Positions 35,875 to 44,690 are shown, counted from the first letter of the stretch. The stretch: DNA of 64,000 nucleotides from Winogradskyella haliclonae (GCF_014635865.1 NZ_BMDQ01000001.1:1670229-1734228); one strand, 5' to 3'. Translations and numbers: made by a program. Notes: generated by a model not told the origin, from the sequence alone.

Positions 35875-36975
35875 ATGCGATTTACTTCTACACTCAAAAA
35901 ATTAGCGGCACCATTTATGGCATTAGGAGCAATTTTAATGCTTTTTTCATGCGGTGCCTATCAATACGTTGGATATGATAATGATGGCATCTACAATTCT
36001 GACCAAGTCGTTGTAGAAGTAGATGATGCATCTAATAGTAGAGCAAACTCTGAATACTACACAAATTATTTTGCTGAAACATCTGAAAAGTTGCAATCTA
36101 TAGAAGAAGAGTCTGAAATTTTTACAGATATTGACTCCTACAGTAGTGGAGAGGAAGTTAATGAAGAGGTTGTTTTAGAAGGAAATTATGGTGGTTGGGG
36201 TCAAGTTAATGACCAAGTTATTGTAAATTTTTATAATACGGGTTGGAATAATTGGGGTTGGAATGACCCATGGTTATGGAATGGTGGTTTTGGCTGGGGT
36301 TGGAACAATTGGCGTTGGAACAGATGGAATAGATGGGGCGGCTATGGTTTCGGCTGGGGCTGGGGTTGGAATGATCCTTTTTATTGCCCTCCAGGATTTG
36401 GCTGGGGTTGGAACAATTTTGGTTATGGTCGCTTTGGCGGTTATTACGGTAATAGTTTTGCATATAATAGAGGAAGACGAGGAGCGGTTTATGGTAGAAG
36501 AAACTCTGCACTAAATAGTAGATCTATTGCTCAATTAGATAGAAGAACTGCAAGTAGAAGAGGAAGCGCCGTTTCTAGAAGAATAACGTCAAATAATGGT
36601 AATACAAGAACAGTTAGAAGAAATGCTGATGGAACAATAGCAAGGTCAAGAACTACAACTGAAGTTAGATCAAGAAGAGCAATAAGTAATTCTCGTATAC
36701 GTAATGGTAATGGTACTACAACAAGACCTTCACGAGGCACTATTTCAAGGCCAAGAGGTACTACGACTAGACCTTCACGAGGTACTATTTCAAGGCCAAG
36801 AGGTACAACAACTAGGCCTTCACGTGGTACAACAACCAGGCCATCTAGAGGTACTACTATAAGAAGATCAAGTAGTCCTTCACGTTCGTCAGGAAGTATA
36901 CGTTCTGGTGGTGGTTCTCGATCTTCAGGAGGTTCTCGATCTTCAGGAGGTTCAAGAGGCGGTAGAAGAGGATAA
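35875..36975 (+). CDS. Lipoprotein with Trp/Gly-rich and Arg/Ser/Thr repeat regions, function unknown
   Basis: A 366-residue predicted lipoprotein (LMLFSC, Cys26). Three composition zones follow: an acidic part (about 35-105), a Trp/Gly/Asn-rich part (106-195) with repeated GWGWN and WNRW words, and a very basic Arg/Ser/Thr part (200-366) with a tandem 15-residue repeat at 281-328 and Gly-Ser-Arg repeats at the end. The mix resembles structural or surface-polymer proteins, perhaps binding acidic polymers or the cell wall, but I recognise no family. The real frame is supported by signal peptide, codon pattern and the following FadL-like gene 35 bases downstream. Other-strand frames here are by-products of the repeats. 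Confidence 0.78.
   Translation: MRFTSTLKKLAAPFMALGAILMLFSCGAYQYVGYDNDGIYNSDQVVVEVDDASNSRANSEYYTNYFAETSEKLQSIEEESEIFTDIDSYSSGEEVNEEVVLEGNYGGWGQVNDQVIVNFYNTGWNNWGWNDPWLWNGGFGWGWNNWRWNRWNRWGGYGFGWGWGWNDPFYCPPGFGWGWNNFGYGRFGGYYGNSFAYNRGRRGAVYGRRNSALNSRSIAQLDRRTASRRGSAVSRRITSNNGNTRTVRRNADGTIARSRTTTEVRSRRAISNSRIRNGNGTTTRPSRGTISRPRGTTTRPSRGTISRPRGTTTRPSRGTTTRPSRGTTIRRSSSPSRSSGSIRSGGGSRSSGGSRSSGGSRGGRRG
36715..36858 (+). repeat. Coding tandem repeat (TTTRPSRG / TISRPRG units)
   Basis: Within the lipoprotein gene, a 45-base unit encoding TTTRPSRG-TISRPRG occurs twice nearly perfectly and then continues as degenerate 24-base TTTRPSRG units. Such repeats expand and contract by slippage, so strain-to-strain length variation is expected. 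Confidence 0.8.
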
Positions 36976-37010
36976 ATAATTCAAATTAAGTTTACTATAA
37001 TAAATATATT

Positions 37011-38531
37011 ATGAAAAGAGTACTTATACTATTCATAACGGCCATTTCTATGTCTTTTGTTAACGCTCAGGATATTACAGATGCATTAAGATATGCAAAT
37101 GATGAAATTGGTGGTACTGCCCGTTTTAGAGCCATGGGAGGCGCTTTTGGTGCACTTGGTGGAGATATTTCTGCAATAAATATAAACCCTGCGAGCTCGG
37201 CAGTTTTTGCGCAAAGTAAAGCTTCATTTACTTTAGGCTTATCGGCAAAAAATAATGATGTCAATTATTTTAATATAAACAGATCTTCTGAAGATAATAG
37301 TTTTAACCTAGGACAAGGTGGTGGTGTTTTTGTATATGCTAGTAATAACCCTAATACAAAATGGAATAAATTTTCTTTAGGAATTGCATATGATAGAACA
37401 GGAGATTTTAGTGATAGTTGGATTGCAAGTGGTGTAAATACGAATACTTCTATTGCTGAATATTTTAATGGCTTTGCCAATGGTTTGAGACTGGATGAAA
37501 TATCTGCATTACCTGGAGAAACTATTAATGAAGCTTATGCGGATATAGGTAGTGTATTTGGATTTGGACATCAACAGGCATTTCTTGGGTTTGAGTCATT
37601 TATACTAGAACCTGTTGCAGATGTTGACGATAATATAGACTATGATAGTAATATAGTTGGTGGAAATTATAACCAAAGATATGCTTTAGCTTCTACTGGA
37701 TATAATGGCAAAATGGCTTTTAATTTTGCAGCACAATACGACGAGAGAATAAACATAGGAGTAAATATTAATGCACATTTCCTAAACTATGAGCGTTCTA
37801 CAGTATTTGATGAGACAAATTCTAATGCTGGCTCTACAGTTACTGCAGTTGGTTTTGATAATACGCTTTTAACAACAGGAACAGGTGTGTCATTCCAGAT
37901 AGGTTCTATTGTAAAACTTACAAATGAATTTAGAGTCGGACTTACCTATAATTCTCCTACTTGGTATCGTATTAATGATGAAACTACTCAGTTTCTGCAA
38001 ACTACAGTAGATGGTTTTAGTAACCCGATAGTTATTAGTCCAAACATTATAAACATATATCCAGCATATAGATTACGTACTCCAGGAAAGGTGACAGGAA
38101 GTTTAGCATATGTTTTTGGAGATAGAGGTTTGTTGAGTTTTGATTATTCCAGAAAGGATTTTAGTGATACTGTTTTTAGACCAACAGATGATCCATTTTT
38201 TGCATTTCAGAATGATGAAATATCTAGCTTACTTGGAGTTTCTAATACCTATAGAATAGGAGGAGAGCTTAGACACAAACAATTTAGCTTTAGAGGCGGC
38301 TATAGAATGGAAGAAAGTCCATATATAGATGATACTTTTGTTGGAGATTTAACAGCATATTCACTAGGATTTGGTTATAAGTTTGGTGATTTTGCCATAG
38401 ATATAGCATACAGCCAAGCAGAAAGAGAGCGTAATGAATTCTTATATTCTAATGCACCAACATTTAGAGAAACTGCAAACTTAGATACTAAATTTACAGA
38501 TGTGGTTTTAACACTTACTTTTGGGATATAA
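37011..38531 (+). CDS. OmpP1/FadL-family outer membrane transporter
   Basis: A 506-residue outer membrane barrel with signal peptide (ending FVNAQ). The mature N-terminus has FadL-family features: ALRYANDEIGGTARFRAMGGAFGALGGDISAININPASSAVF, with the NPA motif shared by hydrocarbon/fatty acid porins. The C-terminal strand ends VVLTLTFGI. Flavobacterial members are often labelled hemin receptors, but the family transports hydrophobic molecules and the label is not supported here. It lies 35 bases after the Trp/Gly-rich lipoprotein gene, probably cotranscribed, and is followed by a terminator. Confidence 0.87.
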   Translation: MKRVLILFITAISMSFVNAQDITDALRYANDEIGGTARFRAMGGAFGALGGDISAININPASSAVFAQSKASFTLGLSAKNNDVNYFNINRSSEDNSFNLGQGGGVFVYASNNPNTKWNKFSLGIAYDRTGDFSDSWIASGVNTNTSIAEYFNGFANGLRLDEISALPGETINEAYADIGSVFGFGHQQAFLGFESFILEPVADVDDNIDYDSNIVGGNYNQRYALASTGYNGKMAFNFAAQYDERINIGVNINAHFLNYERSTVFDETNSNAGSTVTAVGFDNTLLTTGTGVSFQIGSIVKLTNEFRVGLTYNSPTWYRINDETTQFLQTTVDGFSNPIVISPNIINIYPAYRLRTPGKVTGSLAYVFGDRGLLSFDYSRKDFSDTVFRPTDDPFFAFQNDEISSLLGVSNTYRIGGELRHKQFSFRGGYRMEESPYIDDTFVGDLTAYSLGFGYKFGDFAIDIAYSQAERERNEFLYSNAPTFRETANLDTKFTDVVLTLTFGI

Positions 38532-38550
38532 GGTAATTTTAAAAATTTAT

Positions 38551-38584
38551 AAAAACTCCTTACAGAAATGTTAGGAGTTTTTTT
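38551..38584 (+). terminator. Terminator after the FadL-like gene
   Basis: AAACTCCT (38553-38560) pairs with AGGAGTTT (38573-38580) across a 12-base loop, followed by TTTT. Confidence 0.75.
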
Positions 38585-38637
38585 GTAAGGTTAATTATAA
38601 GATTACGACTCGTTAGAATATCATCAATTTTTTTATT

Positions 38638-39309
38638 ATGAATTCTTTATGGGTTTTTGAAGATGTTAACCTCTTTGGTTTGTTATGCCCGCACAAGTTT
38701 AAGGCTTATAAAAGCGAACATGATTTTGATGCTTATAAGAAAAGTGATTATATCTATTTTGAGGAAGATGCTGCCAATAAAGTCTACCTTATAGAAAAAG
38801 GTAAAGTGAAGATTGGGTATTATAATGAAAATGGTGAAGAAGTTGTGAAAGCCATTTTAAGAAAAGGCGAATTGTTTGGTGAAAAAGCCATACTTGGAGA
38901 AAATATCCGTGATGAGTTTGCGCAATCTTTGGATAATAATACGTCTATTTGCCCAGTAGGTGTTAGTACCATGCATGAGCTCATGCGAGATAACCAAACA
39001 TTTAGTTTCAAGATATATAAATTCATTGGTTTCAAATTTAAGAAGCTTGAGCGTAGACTCCAGCTTTTGTTATTTAAAGATGCAAAAACAAGACTTGTAG
39101 AGTTTTTAGATGAGTTGTGTCTGGAATATGGTTATAACTGTGATAGAACAGGAGATCACGTTATCAAACACCCTTATACACAGAAAGATATAGCTTCGCT
39201 TATAGGTATATCTAGACCAACTTTAAATACACTTTTAAATGATTTAAAGGATAATAACATCATTAATTTCAATAGAAAAGAAATAAGAATCCTTAAAAAA
39301 ATTGCCTAA
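38638..39309 (+). CDS. Crp/Fnr-family transcriptional regulator
   Basis: A 223-residue DNA-binding regulator. The cyclic-nucleotide-binding-like beta roll (about 40-130) shows KVYLIEKGKVKIGYY and KGELFGEKAIL, with GELFGE in the position of the cAMP-binding cassette of CRP. The C-terminal winged helix-turn-helix (about 175-220) has TQKDIASLIGISRPTLNTLLNDLK. No four-Cys Fnr-type cluster site is seen: Cys occurs at 17 and 105 and in two near 118-127 only. The ligand is unknown. A membrane nucleotidyl cyclase lies 20 kb away. An exact palindrome overlaps the stop codon. Confidence 0.9.
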   Translation: MNSLWVFEDVNLFGLLCPHKFKAYKSEHDFDAYKKSDYIYFEEDAANKVYLIEKGKVKIGYYNENGEEVVKAILRKGELFGEKAILGENIRDEFAQSLDNNTSICPVGVSTMHELMRDNQTFSFKIYKFIGFKFKKLERRLQLLLFKDAKTRLVEFLDELCLEYGYNCDRTGDHVIKHPYTQKDIASLIGISRPTLNTLLNDLKDNNIINFNRKEIRILKKIA

Positions 39310-39332
39310 TGTTAGCTAGCTAACATTTTTTC
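39308..39332. terminator. Perfect 20-base palindrome and T run at the crp-like stop codon
   Basis: AATGTTAGCTAGCTAACATT (39308-39327) is a perfect palindrome overlapping the last two bases of the stop codon and followed by TTTTTC. As RNA it could form a stem of about eight pairs with a GCTA-type loop and act as a terminator. As DNA it has the symmetry of a regulator site. Confidence 0.55.
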
Positions 39333-39389
39333 TTATTGTCGGCATATAATTTAGCAGTATCAAATTATATGAACTTAAAAAATAAGACA

Positions 39390-40271
39390 ATGATTAAAAA
39401 AATGTTTTTAGGAGTTTTAGCATTAGGACTAATGCTAACTTCTTGTAGCGACGATGATGATAATGCATCAAATTTAGAAACCTTAACTTTGAATCTAAAC
39501 GGATTAGAAGCTCTAGGTTCTAACTTTGTATATGAAGGATGGATTATCGTAGATGGACAACCAGTAACTACAGGTCGTTTTACAAGTGTTAATTTCCCTC
39601 AAAACTTTCCTGTAGATGCAACGCAGCTTTCAAATGCAACCGCTTTTGTATTATCAATCGAACCCCTTGTAGATCCAGACCCAGCACCAGCACCAACAAA
39701 AGTGCTTAGAGGAGAGTTTACAGGTAATAGCGCAAGTGTAAATACAGATTTAATTGGTGATTTAACCAATGTTTCAGGAACTTTTTTCTTAAGAACACCG
39801 ACAGACGAAATGATGCCTGGAGCAGGTAATAATGGTAATGATGAGTATGGCGTGTGGTTCGGTACTCCTGGAATGCCTCCAACAGCAAATTTAACTTTAC
39901 CAGATGTATCTCAGAATGCAGGTTGGACTTATGAAGGTTGGGTAATTGGGGATTCAGGACCAATTAGTACTGGTACATTCGATAACTTTGGAGGTCGTGA
40001 TAATTTTACAGGTTTTAGTGGTACTGAATTTAATCAAGGTCCACCAGTACCAGGAGAAGATTTCTTTTTAAATGCACCTACAGGAGAAGTATTTCCTTTA
40101 GATGTTAGAAATAGAATGGTAGTAATTTCACTTGAGCCAGTTCCAGATGATTCTCCGGCACCTTTTGCAATTAAACCTTTAGTTGGTGTAGCAGGTACTG
40201 AAACAGCGCCTTCTACTCATGATTTTTCTGCAAATGTTGCGTCTTTACCTACTGGTACAGTAACAAGATAG
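39390..40271 (+). CDS. Lipoprotein with two RskA-like repeats
   Basis: A 293-residue lipoprotein: MIKKMFLGVLALGLMLTSC, lipid Cys19, then SDDDDN, a likely surface-export signal. Two similar segments, YEGWIIVDGQPVTTGRF and YEGWVIGDSGPISTGTF, each followed by LSIEP/SLEPVPD-type strands, resemble the C-terminal fold of anti-sigma-K factor RskA. It has no membrane helix or sigma-binding part, so an anti-sigma role is unlikely. Residues 81-88 are a Pro-Ala-Asp linker. The ATG at 39390 gives a proper signal peptide; a TTG at 39336 would not. Function unknown. Confidence 0.75.
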   Translation: MIKKMFLGVLALGLMLTSCSDDDDNASNLETLTLNLNGLEALGSNFVYEGWIIVDGQPVTTGRFTSVNFPQNFPVDATQLSNATAFVLSIEPLVDPDPAPAPTKVLRGEFTGNSASVNTDLIGDLTNVSGTFFLRTPTDEMMPGAGNNGNDEYGVWFGTPGMPPTANLTLPDVSQNAGWTYEGWVIGDSGPISTGTFDNFGGRDNFTGFSGTEFNQGPPVPGEDFFLNAPTGEVFPLDVRNRMVVISLEPVPDDSPAPFAIKPLVGVAGTETAPSTHDFSANVASLPTGTVTR

Positions 40272-40295
40272 TTTTATAACACATAAATGTTATTT

Positions 40296-40335
40296 ATAAA
40301 GCGTAGTTTCGTCTAAGAAGCTACGCTTTATATTT
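40296..40335. terminator. Terminator after the RskA-like lipoprotein gene
   Basis: An 11-base perfect stem ATAAAGCGTAG (40296-40306) with CTACGCTTTAT (40321-40331), a 14-base loop, then T-rich sequence. Confidence 0.75.
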
Positions 40336-40342
40336 TATATAA

Positions 40343-40909
40343 ATGAATAAGACCAAACGAAATAATATTCTTTTTATAGTAGTAATAGTTTTACTGATTT
40401 TACCACAAACTCGACAACCAATACAAGTGCTTTTGCATAAAGGTATAGCTTTGATTAACCCTGTGACTATTAAAGAAGAAACAGAAAGAGTTACCTTAAG
40501 TAATTATGATTGGCAATTAAAAACAGAGCAAGAGACGCCTTATAGTTTTAATCAATCTAAAGATAAAATTGTGATTGTAAATTTTTGGGCAACATGGTGT
40601 CCGCCTTGTATTGCTGAGATGCCAAGTTTACAAAAGCTATACGATAAATATGGTCAAGATATAGATTTTCTATTTGTCACAAATGATTCAATAGATAAAA
40701 TTGAAGCTTTTAAAGAAAAGAACAATTATACATTCCCGGTATATCAAATACTATCTAACCCACCCAAAGAGTTGCAAACGTCCTCAATTCCTAGAACTCT
40801 AATAATTAACCCTAAAGGAGAAATTATTATAGATAAATCAGGTGCTGTAGATTGGTTTGGAGAAAAGGTGAAAAAAGAGATAGATAAACTTTTAGAAAAA
40901 ACTATTTAA
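40343..40909 (+). CDS. TlpA-like membrane-anchored thioredoxin
   Basis: A 188-residue thioredoxin-fold protein with an N-terminal membrane anchor (about residues 8-22). The active site FWATWCPPCIAEMPSLQ has the redox CxxC with two prolines, as in TlpA/ResA-type proteins that reduce disulfides outside the cytoplasm. Later parts (TFPVYQILSNPP, SSIPRTLIINPKGEI with cis-Pro) fit the fold. It may serve cytochrome maturation or general thiol repair. Its 3' end overlaps the convergent crtZ gene by eight bases. Confidence 0.88.
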   Translation: MNKTKRNNILFIVVIVLLILPQTRQPIQVLLHKGIALINPVTIKEETERVTLSNYDWQLKTEQETPYSFNQSKDKIVIVNFWATWCPPCIAEMPSLQKLYDKYGQDIDFLFVTNDSIDKIEAFKEKNNYTFPVYQILSNPPKELQTSSIPRTLIINPKGEIIIDKSGAVDWFGEKVKKEIDKLLEKTI

Positions 40910-41348
40910 AATATTTAAACGGTACTATAAGCATCCCAAAGTTTTCGCCTTTATGTTTCCCTAAATGCTTATGATGTATTTTGTGTGCACGTCTAACACC
41001 ACGAGCATATTTGTTATCAATATTTCTCAGCCACTTAAAGCGTTGGTGTATAAAAATATCATGAACAATAAAATACGCGATACCATAAGCTAGTATACCT
41101 AATCCTATTGGTAAAGTGAACCAGATTCCTTCATAGCTCCATAAATAAAAACATACCATGCTAACAACAGCATAAAAAATAAAGAAGGCATCATTACGCT
41201 CAAACCAACTATCATGGTCTTTATGATGGTGGTCTTTGTGCAAACTCCATAAAAAGCCATGCATAATGTACTTGTGCGTAAACCATGCATTAAATTCCAT
41301 TATAAAAAACGTTCCAAAAAATATAAGAATCCAGAAAAGTATTTGCAT
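40902..41348 (-). CDS. crtZ: Beta-carotene hydroxylase
   Basis: A 148-residue membrane di-iron enzyme that hydroxylates beta-carotene rings to zeaxanthin. The histidine boxes of the fatty-acid-hydroxylase-like CrtZ family are all present: HKYIMHG, HKDHHHKDHD, HDIFIHQR and HKIHHKHLG, within about four membrane segments. It is the last gene of the leftward operon merR-crtI-crtB-crtZ, 13 bases after crtB. With crtY at 24 kb the set is sufficient for zeaxanthin from phytoene. Confidence 0.95.
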   Translation of the reverse strand: MQILFWILIFFGTFFIMEFNAWFTHKYIMHGFLWSLHKDHHHKDHDSWFERNDAFFIFYAVVSMVCFYLWSYEGIWFTLPIGLGILAYGIAYFIVHDIFIHQRFKWLRNIDNKYARGVRRAHKIHHKHLGKHKGENFGMLIVPFKYFK

Positions 41349-41361
41349 TTGGGGTTAAGTT

Positions 41362-42201
41362 TTAAAGTAAGTTTAATTGATATTTTACATAGCTACGAGT
41401 TAAAAGTTCTACTTTTTTGTAGTCAGGAACTCTAATTCGGGCAGATTTTATTTCAAGAGCAGGTGTCTTTTTAAGCTTTTCTAATAATTTACTGTAATAT
41501 CTGTAAGCCATAAATACACCAAAGCGCGCATCAAGTGGTAGTTTTTTAATACCCACAAGACCTTTCTTAAAATCTTCTTCAATATCATCAATTATTGCTT
41601 TTTTTGAAGATTCATCTAAATGATTTAAATCTGTGTTTGGGAAATATGTACGACTTAGGTCTTCAAAATCAGCTTTTAAATCTCTGAGGAAATTGACTTT
41701 CTGAAAAGCTGATCCTAAATGCATTGCAGAGCTCTTTAACTGATTGTATTTTTCATTATCTCCTTTAACAAATACTTTTAAGCACATTAAACCCACAACA
41801 TCAGCTGAGCCATATATGTATTGTTTGTATTCTTCATCAGTAAGATAGTCTTGTTTATATAAATCTTGATGCATACTTTTCATAAACGCATCGACCATAT
41901 GCTTTTCAATATTATACTTATGATATGTTTCTTGAAATGAATTTAGAATAGGATTAAGGCTAATTTTCATTTCTAATGCATCTTCTAAATCCTGAGAAAA
42001 TTTATCGAACAATGCTTTTTTATCATAGTCATGAAACGTATCTACAATTTCATCTGCAAACCTTACAAATCCGTAGATGTTATAAATATCTTGTCTAATA
42101 CTTTCTGAAAGCATTTTTGTGGCCATAGAAAACGAAGTGCTGTAAGACGTCGTCACTAACTTACTACATTCTCTTGATACCTTGTCGAAGATTGATTTCA
42201 T
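41362..42201 (-). CDS. crtB: Phytoene synthase
   Basis: A 279-residue head-to-head prenyl synthase joining two geranylgeranyl diphosphates to phytoene. Asp-rich motifs are seen in GFVRFADEIVD (first) and NFLRDLKADFEDLSRTYFP (second), with YIYGSADVVGLMCL between them, all characteristic. It lies 12 bases after crtI, in the same operon. Confidence 0.96.
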   Translation of the reverse strand: MKSIFDKVSRECSKLVTTSYSTSFSMATKMLSESIRQDIYNIYGFVRFADEIVDTFHDYDKKALFDKFSQDLEDALEMKISLNPILNSFQETYHKYNIEKHMVDAFMKSMHQDLYKQDYLTDEEYKQYIYGSADVVGLMCLKVFVKGDNEKYNQLKSSAMHLGSAFQKVNFLRDLKADFEDLSRTYFPNTDLNHLDESSKKAIIDDIEEDFKKGLVGIKKLPLDARFGVFMAYRYYSKLLEKLKKTPALEIKSARIRVPDYKKVELLTRSYVKYQLNLL

Positions 42202-42213
42202 GATACTAAGTTT

Positions 42214-43674
42214 TTAATTTGATTGATGCTTCTTTATTAAGTCTGCTGCCAGTTTACCTGATATTAATGAAGGTGGCACACCGGGCCCAGGTACTGTTAA
42301 CTGTCCAGTAAAATATAGATTCTGTACTTTTTTACTTTTCAGATTAGGTCTAAGAAATGCTGTTTGCATAAGCGTATTTGCCATACCATAAGCATTTCCT
42401 TTATATGAATTATACTCTTTTTTAAAGTCTTTAACACAAAAAGACTCTTTAAAGATAATATTATCTGTAACTTTTTGTGCAGTTTTTCTTTCGAATCTTT
42501 CTATAATAATGTCAAAATATTGCTGTCTAAGTTGCTCAGTATCTTCCAAGTCTGGGGCAATTGGTATTAGAAAAAAACCAGTTTCACAATTTTTTGGAGC
42601 CATACTTGTATCCGTTATAGATGGAAAATTGACATAAAACAATGGTTCATCAGGCCATTTAGGATTATCGTAAATGTCTTCAGCGTGAGCCTCAAAATCT
42701 GTATCAAAAAATAGATTGTGATGTTCTACGTTGTTTAGTTTTTTGTCAAAACCTACATAGAATAATAATGATGACGGTGCAAAAATTTTCTTTTCCCAAT
42801 AAGCTTCGCTATACTGTCTAAATTGAGGTTTCAGAAGTGTTTCAGAATGGCTATAATCCGCACCACTAAGAACATAGTCGGATTTTATAGTTTCACCATT
42901 AACAACGATACCAGTAGTTTTTCCTTTTGATACATTAATTTCGTTAACTGCAGAATTGGTATGTATAGTCACTCCTAGGCTTTCTGCTAAATCTCCCATT
43001 GCTTTTATAACCTCATACATTCCGCCTTTTGGATGCCATGTACCAAGACCAAAGTCTGCGAAGTTCATAAAACTATAAAATGACGGTGTTTTACTTGGTT
43101 TCGCACCTAGAAATAAAACAGGAAACTCTAGTGTTGATATTAATTTTGGGTTTTTAAAGTTCTTTCTAACTTGACTGCTTATTGTTTTAAAAAATTGGTC
43201 AACTCTTGTAATAGTGTCTTTCGTAACAAGTTCTAATGGAGAAAGCCCTGGTTTTAAAACTATTTTGTTGATAGCTATATCATAATTCTCTTGAGCTTGA
43301 GATATAAATTTTCTTAAAGGTTTGGAGCTGCCATTTTCTATACGTTCAAATTCATCACAAATTTTATCCATGGTGTCACCAATGGTAATTTCATCATCAG
43401 AAAAGAAGATTTTATAAGCTGGACTTAGTTTATCCAATTCGTAATAATCTTTAGCAGATTTACCAAAATCATTAAAAAATTTCTCAAAAATATCAGGCAT
43501 CCAATACCAACTTGGACCAATATCAAAAGTGAACCCTTCTTTTTTTAGTTGTCTTGCTCGACCGCCAATGGTATTATTTTTTTCAAATACAGAGACATCG
43601 TAACCTTCTTTAGCAAGATAGCATGCTGCTGAAAGAGAAGAGAAACCAGAACCTATGATGGATACTTTTGTCAT
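42214..43674 (-). CDS. crtI: Phytoene desaturase
   Basis: A 486-residue FAD enzyme that desaturates phytoene to lycopene. The N-terminal dinucleotide fold (VSIIGSGFSSLSAACYLAKE, FEKNNTIGGRA) and the C-terminal signature (NLYFTGQLTVPGPGVPPSLISG) are those of CrtI. It starts three bases after the MerR gene ends, so the regulator and enzyme genes are one unit. Confidence 0.96.
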   Translation of the reverse strand: MTKVSIIGSGFSSLSAACYLAKEGYDVSVFEKNNTIGGRARQLKKEGFTFDIGPSWYWMPDIFEKFFNDFGKSAKDYYELDKLSPAYKIFFSDDEITIGDTMDKICDEFERIENGSSKPLRKFISQAQENYDIAINKIVLKPGLSPLELVTKDTITRVDQFFKTISSQVRKNFKNPKLISTLEFPVLFLGAKPSKTPSFYSFMNFADFGLGTWHPKGGMYEVIKAMGDLAESLGVTIHTNSAVNEINVSKGKTTGIVVNGETIKSDYVLSGADYSHSETLLKPQFRQYSEAYWEKKIFAPSSLLFYVGFDKKLNNVEHHNLFFDTDFEAHAEDIYDNPKWPDEPLFYVNFPSITDTSMAPKNCETGFFLIPIAPDLEDTEQLRQQYFDIIIERFERKTAQKVTDNIIFKESFCVKDFKKEYNSYKGNAYGMANTLMQTAFLRPNLKSKKVQNLYFTGQLTVPGPGVPPSLISGKLAADLIKKHQSN

Positions 43675-43677
43675 ACC

Positions 43678-44580
43678 TTAGTTTAGTTGCGAAACGACTT
43701 CTTTTATAGATTTAAAAGACTTGACTTTTTTTGGCAAGTTATCTAGGTCTAAATAGTTTAGCATTTGTCCTAAAATCCAAAACTCTGCATCAGATTTTTT
43801 AAGAATAAACTTGTCAAAGTCCTTAATATAATCCTCTATATCATTCTTAAGAGGTTTAATTGTAAAGTAGGATAAGAAAATTAAATCATCATAATAACCC
43901 AGAATATCACTAAGACTATCTATAGGTACACTTTGACCCAAAAATATGGCGTGATAATTACGAGATGCTATTTGATAGTTTAAAAACATTAAACCAAGCT
44001 CATGAATCTCATTATCTGGTAGAAAAAGTACAAATGTCTTTTTAGATGTAGGTTGCGCCTCTGCTTGAATAAACTCCGTGTTTATTAGTATTTTTTGACG
44101 AATAAGTGTTGTTAAAAAGTGCTCATGTGCAGGTGTTATTGTATCTGTTTGCCATAACAATCCAATCTCTGTTAATAAGGGGATAAAGACATCATAAAAA
44201 ACATCTTCAAAAGACTTGTCTTTAAGTAAGGACTCGTATGTATTGTAAAACAATGCTTGGTCGAAATTTAACATTGATAATTTAAAAGAATTGATAGCAT
44301 GACTCTCAAGATTAGTTTGGGATGCAATATCTCTTACCAAGCTTGGTATTTCGTTAGCTTTTAGGGTTGCAATCTTAGATATTTTATAACCATTATTATT
44401 AAGGTAACTTACATTAAGCAATTTTTGAAAACTTGCTAAATCATAATATCTAATATTAGTATCTGTTCTTTTTGGGGAAAGTAAGTTATAACGCTTTTCC
44501 CATATTCTAATAGTATGCGCCTTGATACCCGTTAGATTTTCTAAATCCTTTATACTAAACTTATTCTTTAAATTGTTCAT
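43678..44580 (-). CDS. CarH-like MerR regulator with B12-binding domain
   Basis: A 300-residue regulator with an N-terminal MerR helix-turn-helix (FSIKDLENLTGIKAHTIRIWEKRYNLL) and a C-terminal cobalamin-binding region. The four-helix part holds W143-x9-E153-H154, the W(x9)EH motif that contacts the adenosyl group in CarH, and the Rossmann part has E191-I-H193-E-L-G196, matching ExHxxG, where His binds cobalt. In known CarH proteins AdoB12 keeps a tetramer bound to the carotenoid promoter in the dark and light breaks it. It heads the crtI-crtB-crtZ operon. Light response here is inferred from motifs and context. Confidence 0.87.
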   Translation of the reverse strand: MNNLKNKFSIKDLENLTGIKAHTIRIWEKRYNLLSPKRTDTNIRYYDLASFQKLLNVSYLNNNGYKISKIATLKANEIPSLVRDIASQTNLESHAINSFKLSMLNFDQALFYNTYESLLKDKSFEDVFYDVFIPLLTEIGLLWQTDTITPAHEHFLTTLIRQKILINTEFIQAEAQPTSKKTFVLFLPDNEIHELGLMFLNYQIASRNYHAIFLGQSVPIDSLSDILGYYDDLIFLSYFTIKPLKNDIEDYIKDFDKFILKKSDAEFWILGQMLNYLDLDNLPKKVKSFKSIKEVVSQLN

Positions 44581-44601
44581 TAATTATAGCTAATCGTTAA
44601 A

Positions 44602-44609
44602 CAAAAATA
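44602..44609 (-). promoter_or_regulatory. -7 box (TATTTTTG) for the carotenoid operon
   Basis: On the minus strand TATTTTTG lies 21 bases before the merR ATG. A CarH-like tetramer would be expected to bind near here. The spacer up to tRNA-Leu (44610-44690) is AT-rich with repeated TTTGT-like words but no clear palindrome that I could identify. Confidence 0.45.
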
Positions 44610-44690
44610 AGTTTTTAACTCAAAAAAAGGGTGTATTTAACAAAAATTAAATAAACAATTCTATAAACAATAAAATTTAAGAGTAAAAAG

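Noticed and set aside
36218..36514. Long open frames on both strands inside the Trp/Gly-rich gene
   Set aside because: They result from the low-complexity TGG/GGT-rich DNA; they lack signal sequences or recognisable domains, while the called frame has a lipoprotein signal and a continuous composition pattern.
36715..36858. Possible CRISPR-like direct repeats
   Set aside because: Repeat units are contiguous, have no unique spacers, and are in frame within a coding region.
37011..38531. Hemin receptor label for the FadL-type porin
   Set aside because: The sequence has the OmpP1/FadL NPA motif and no TonB plug; the label is a common database carry-over.
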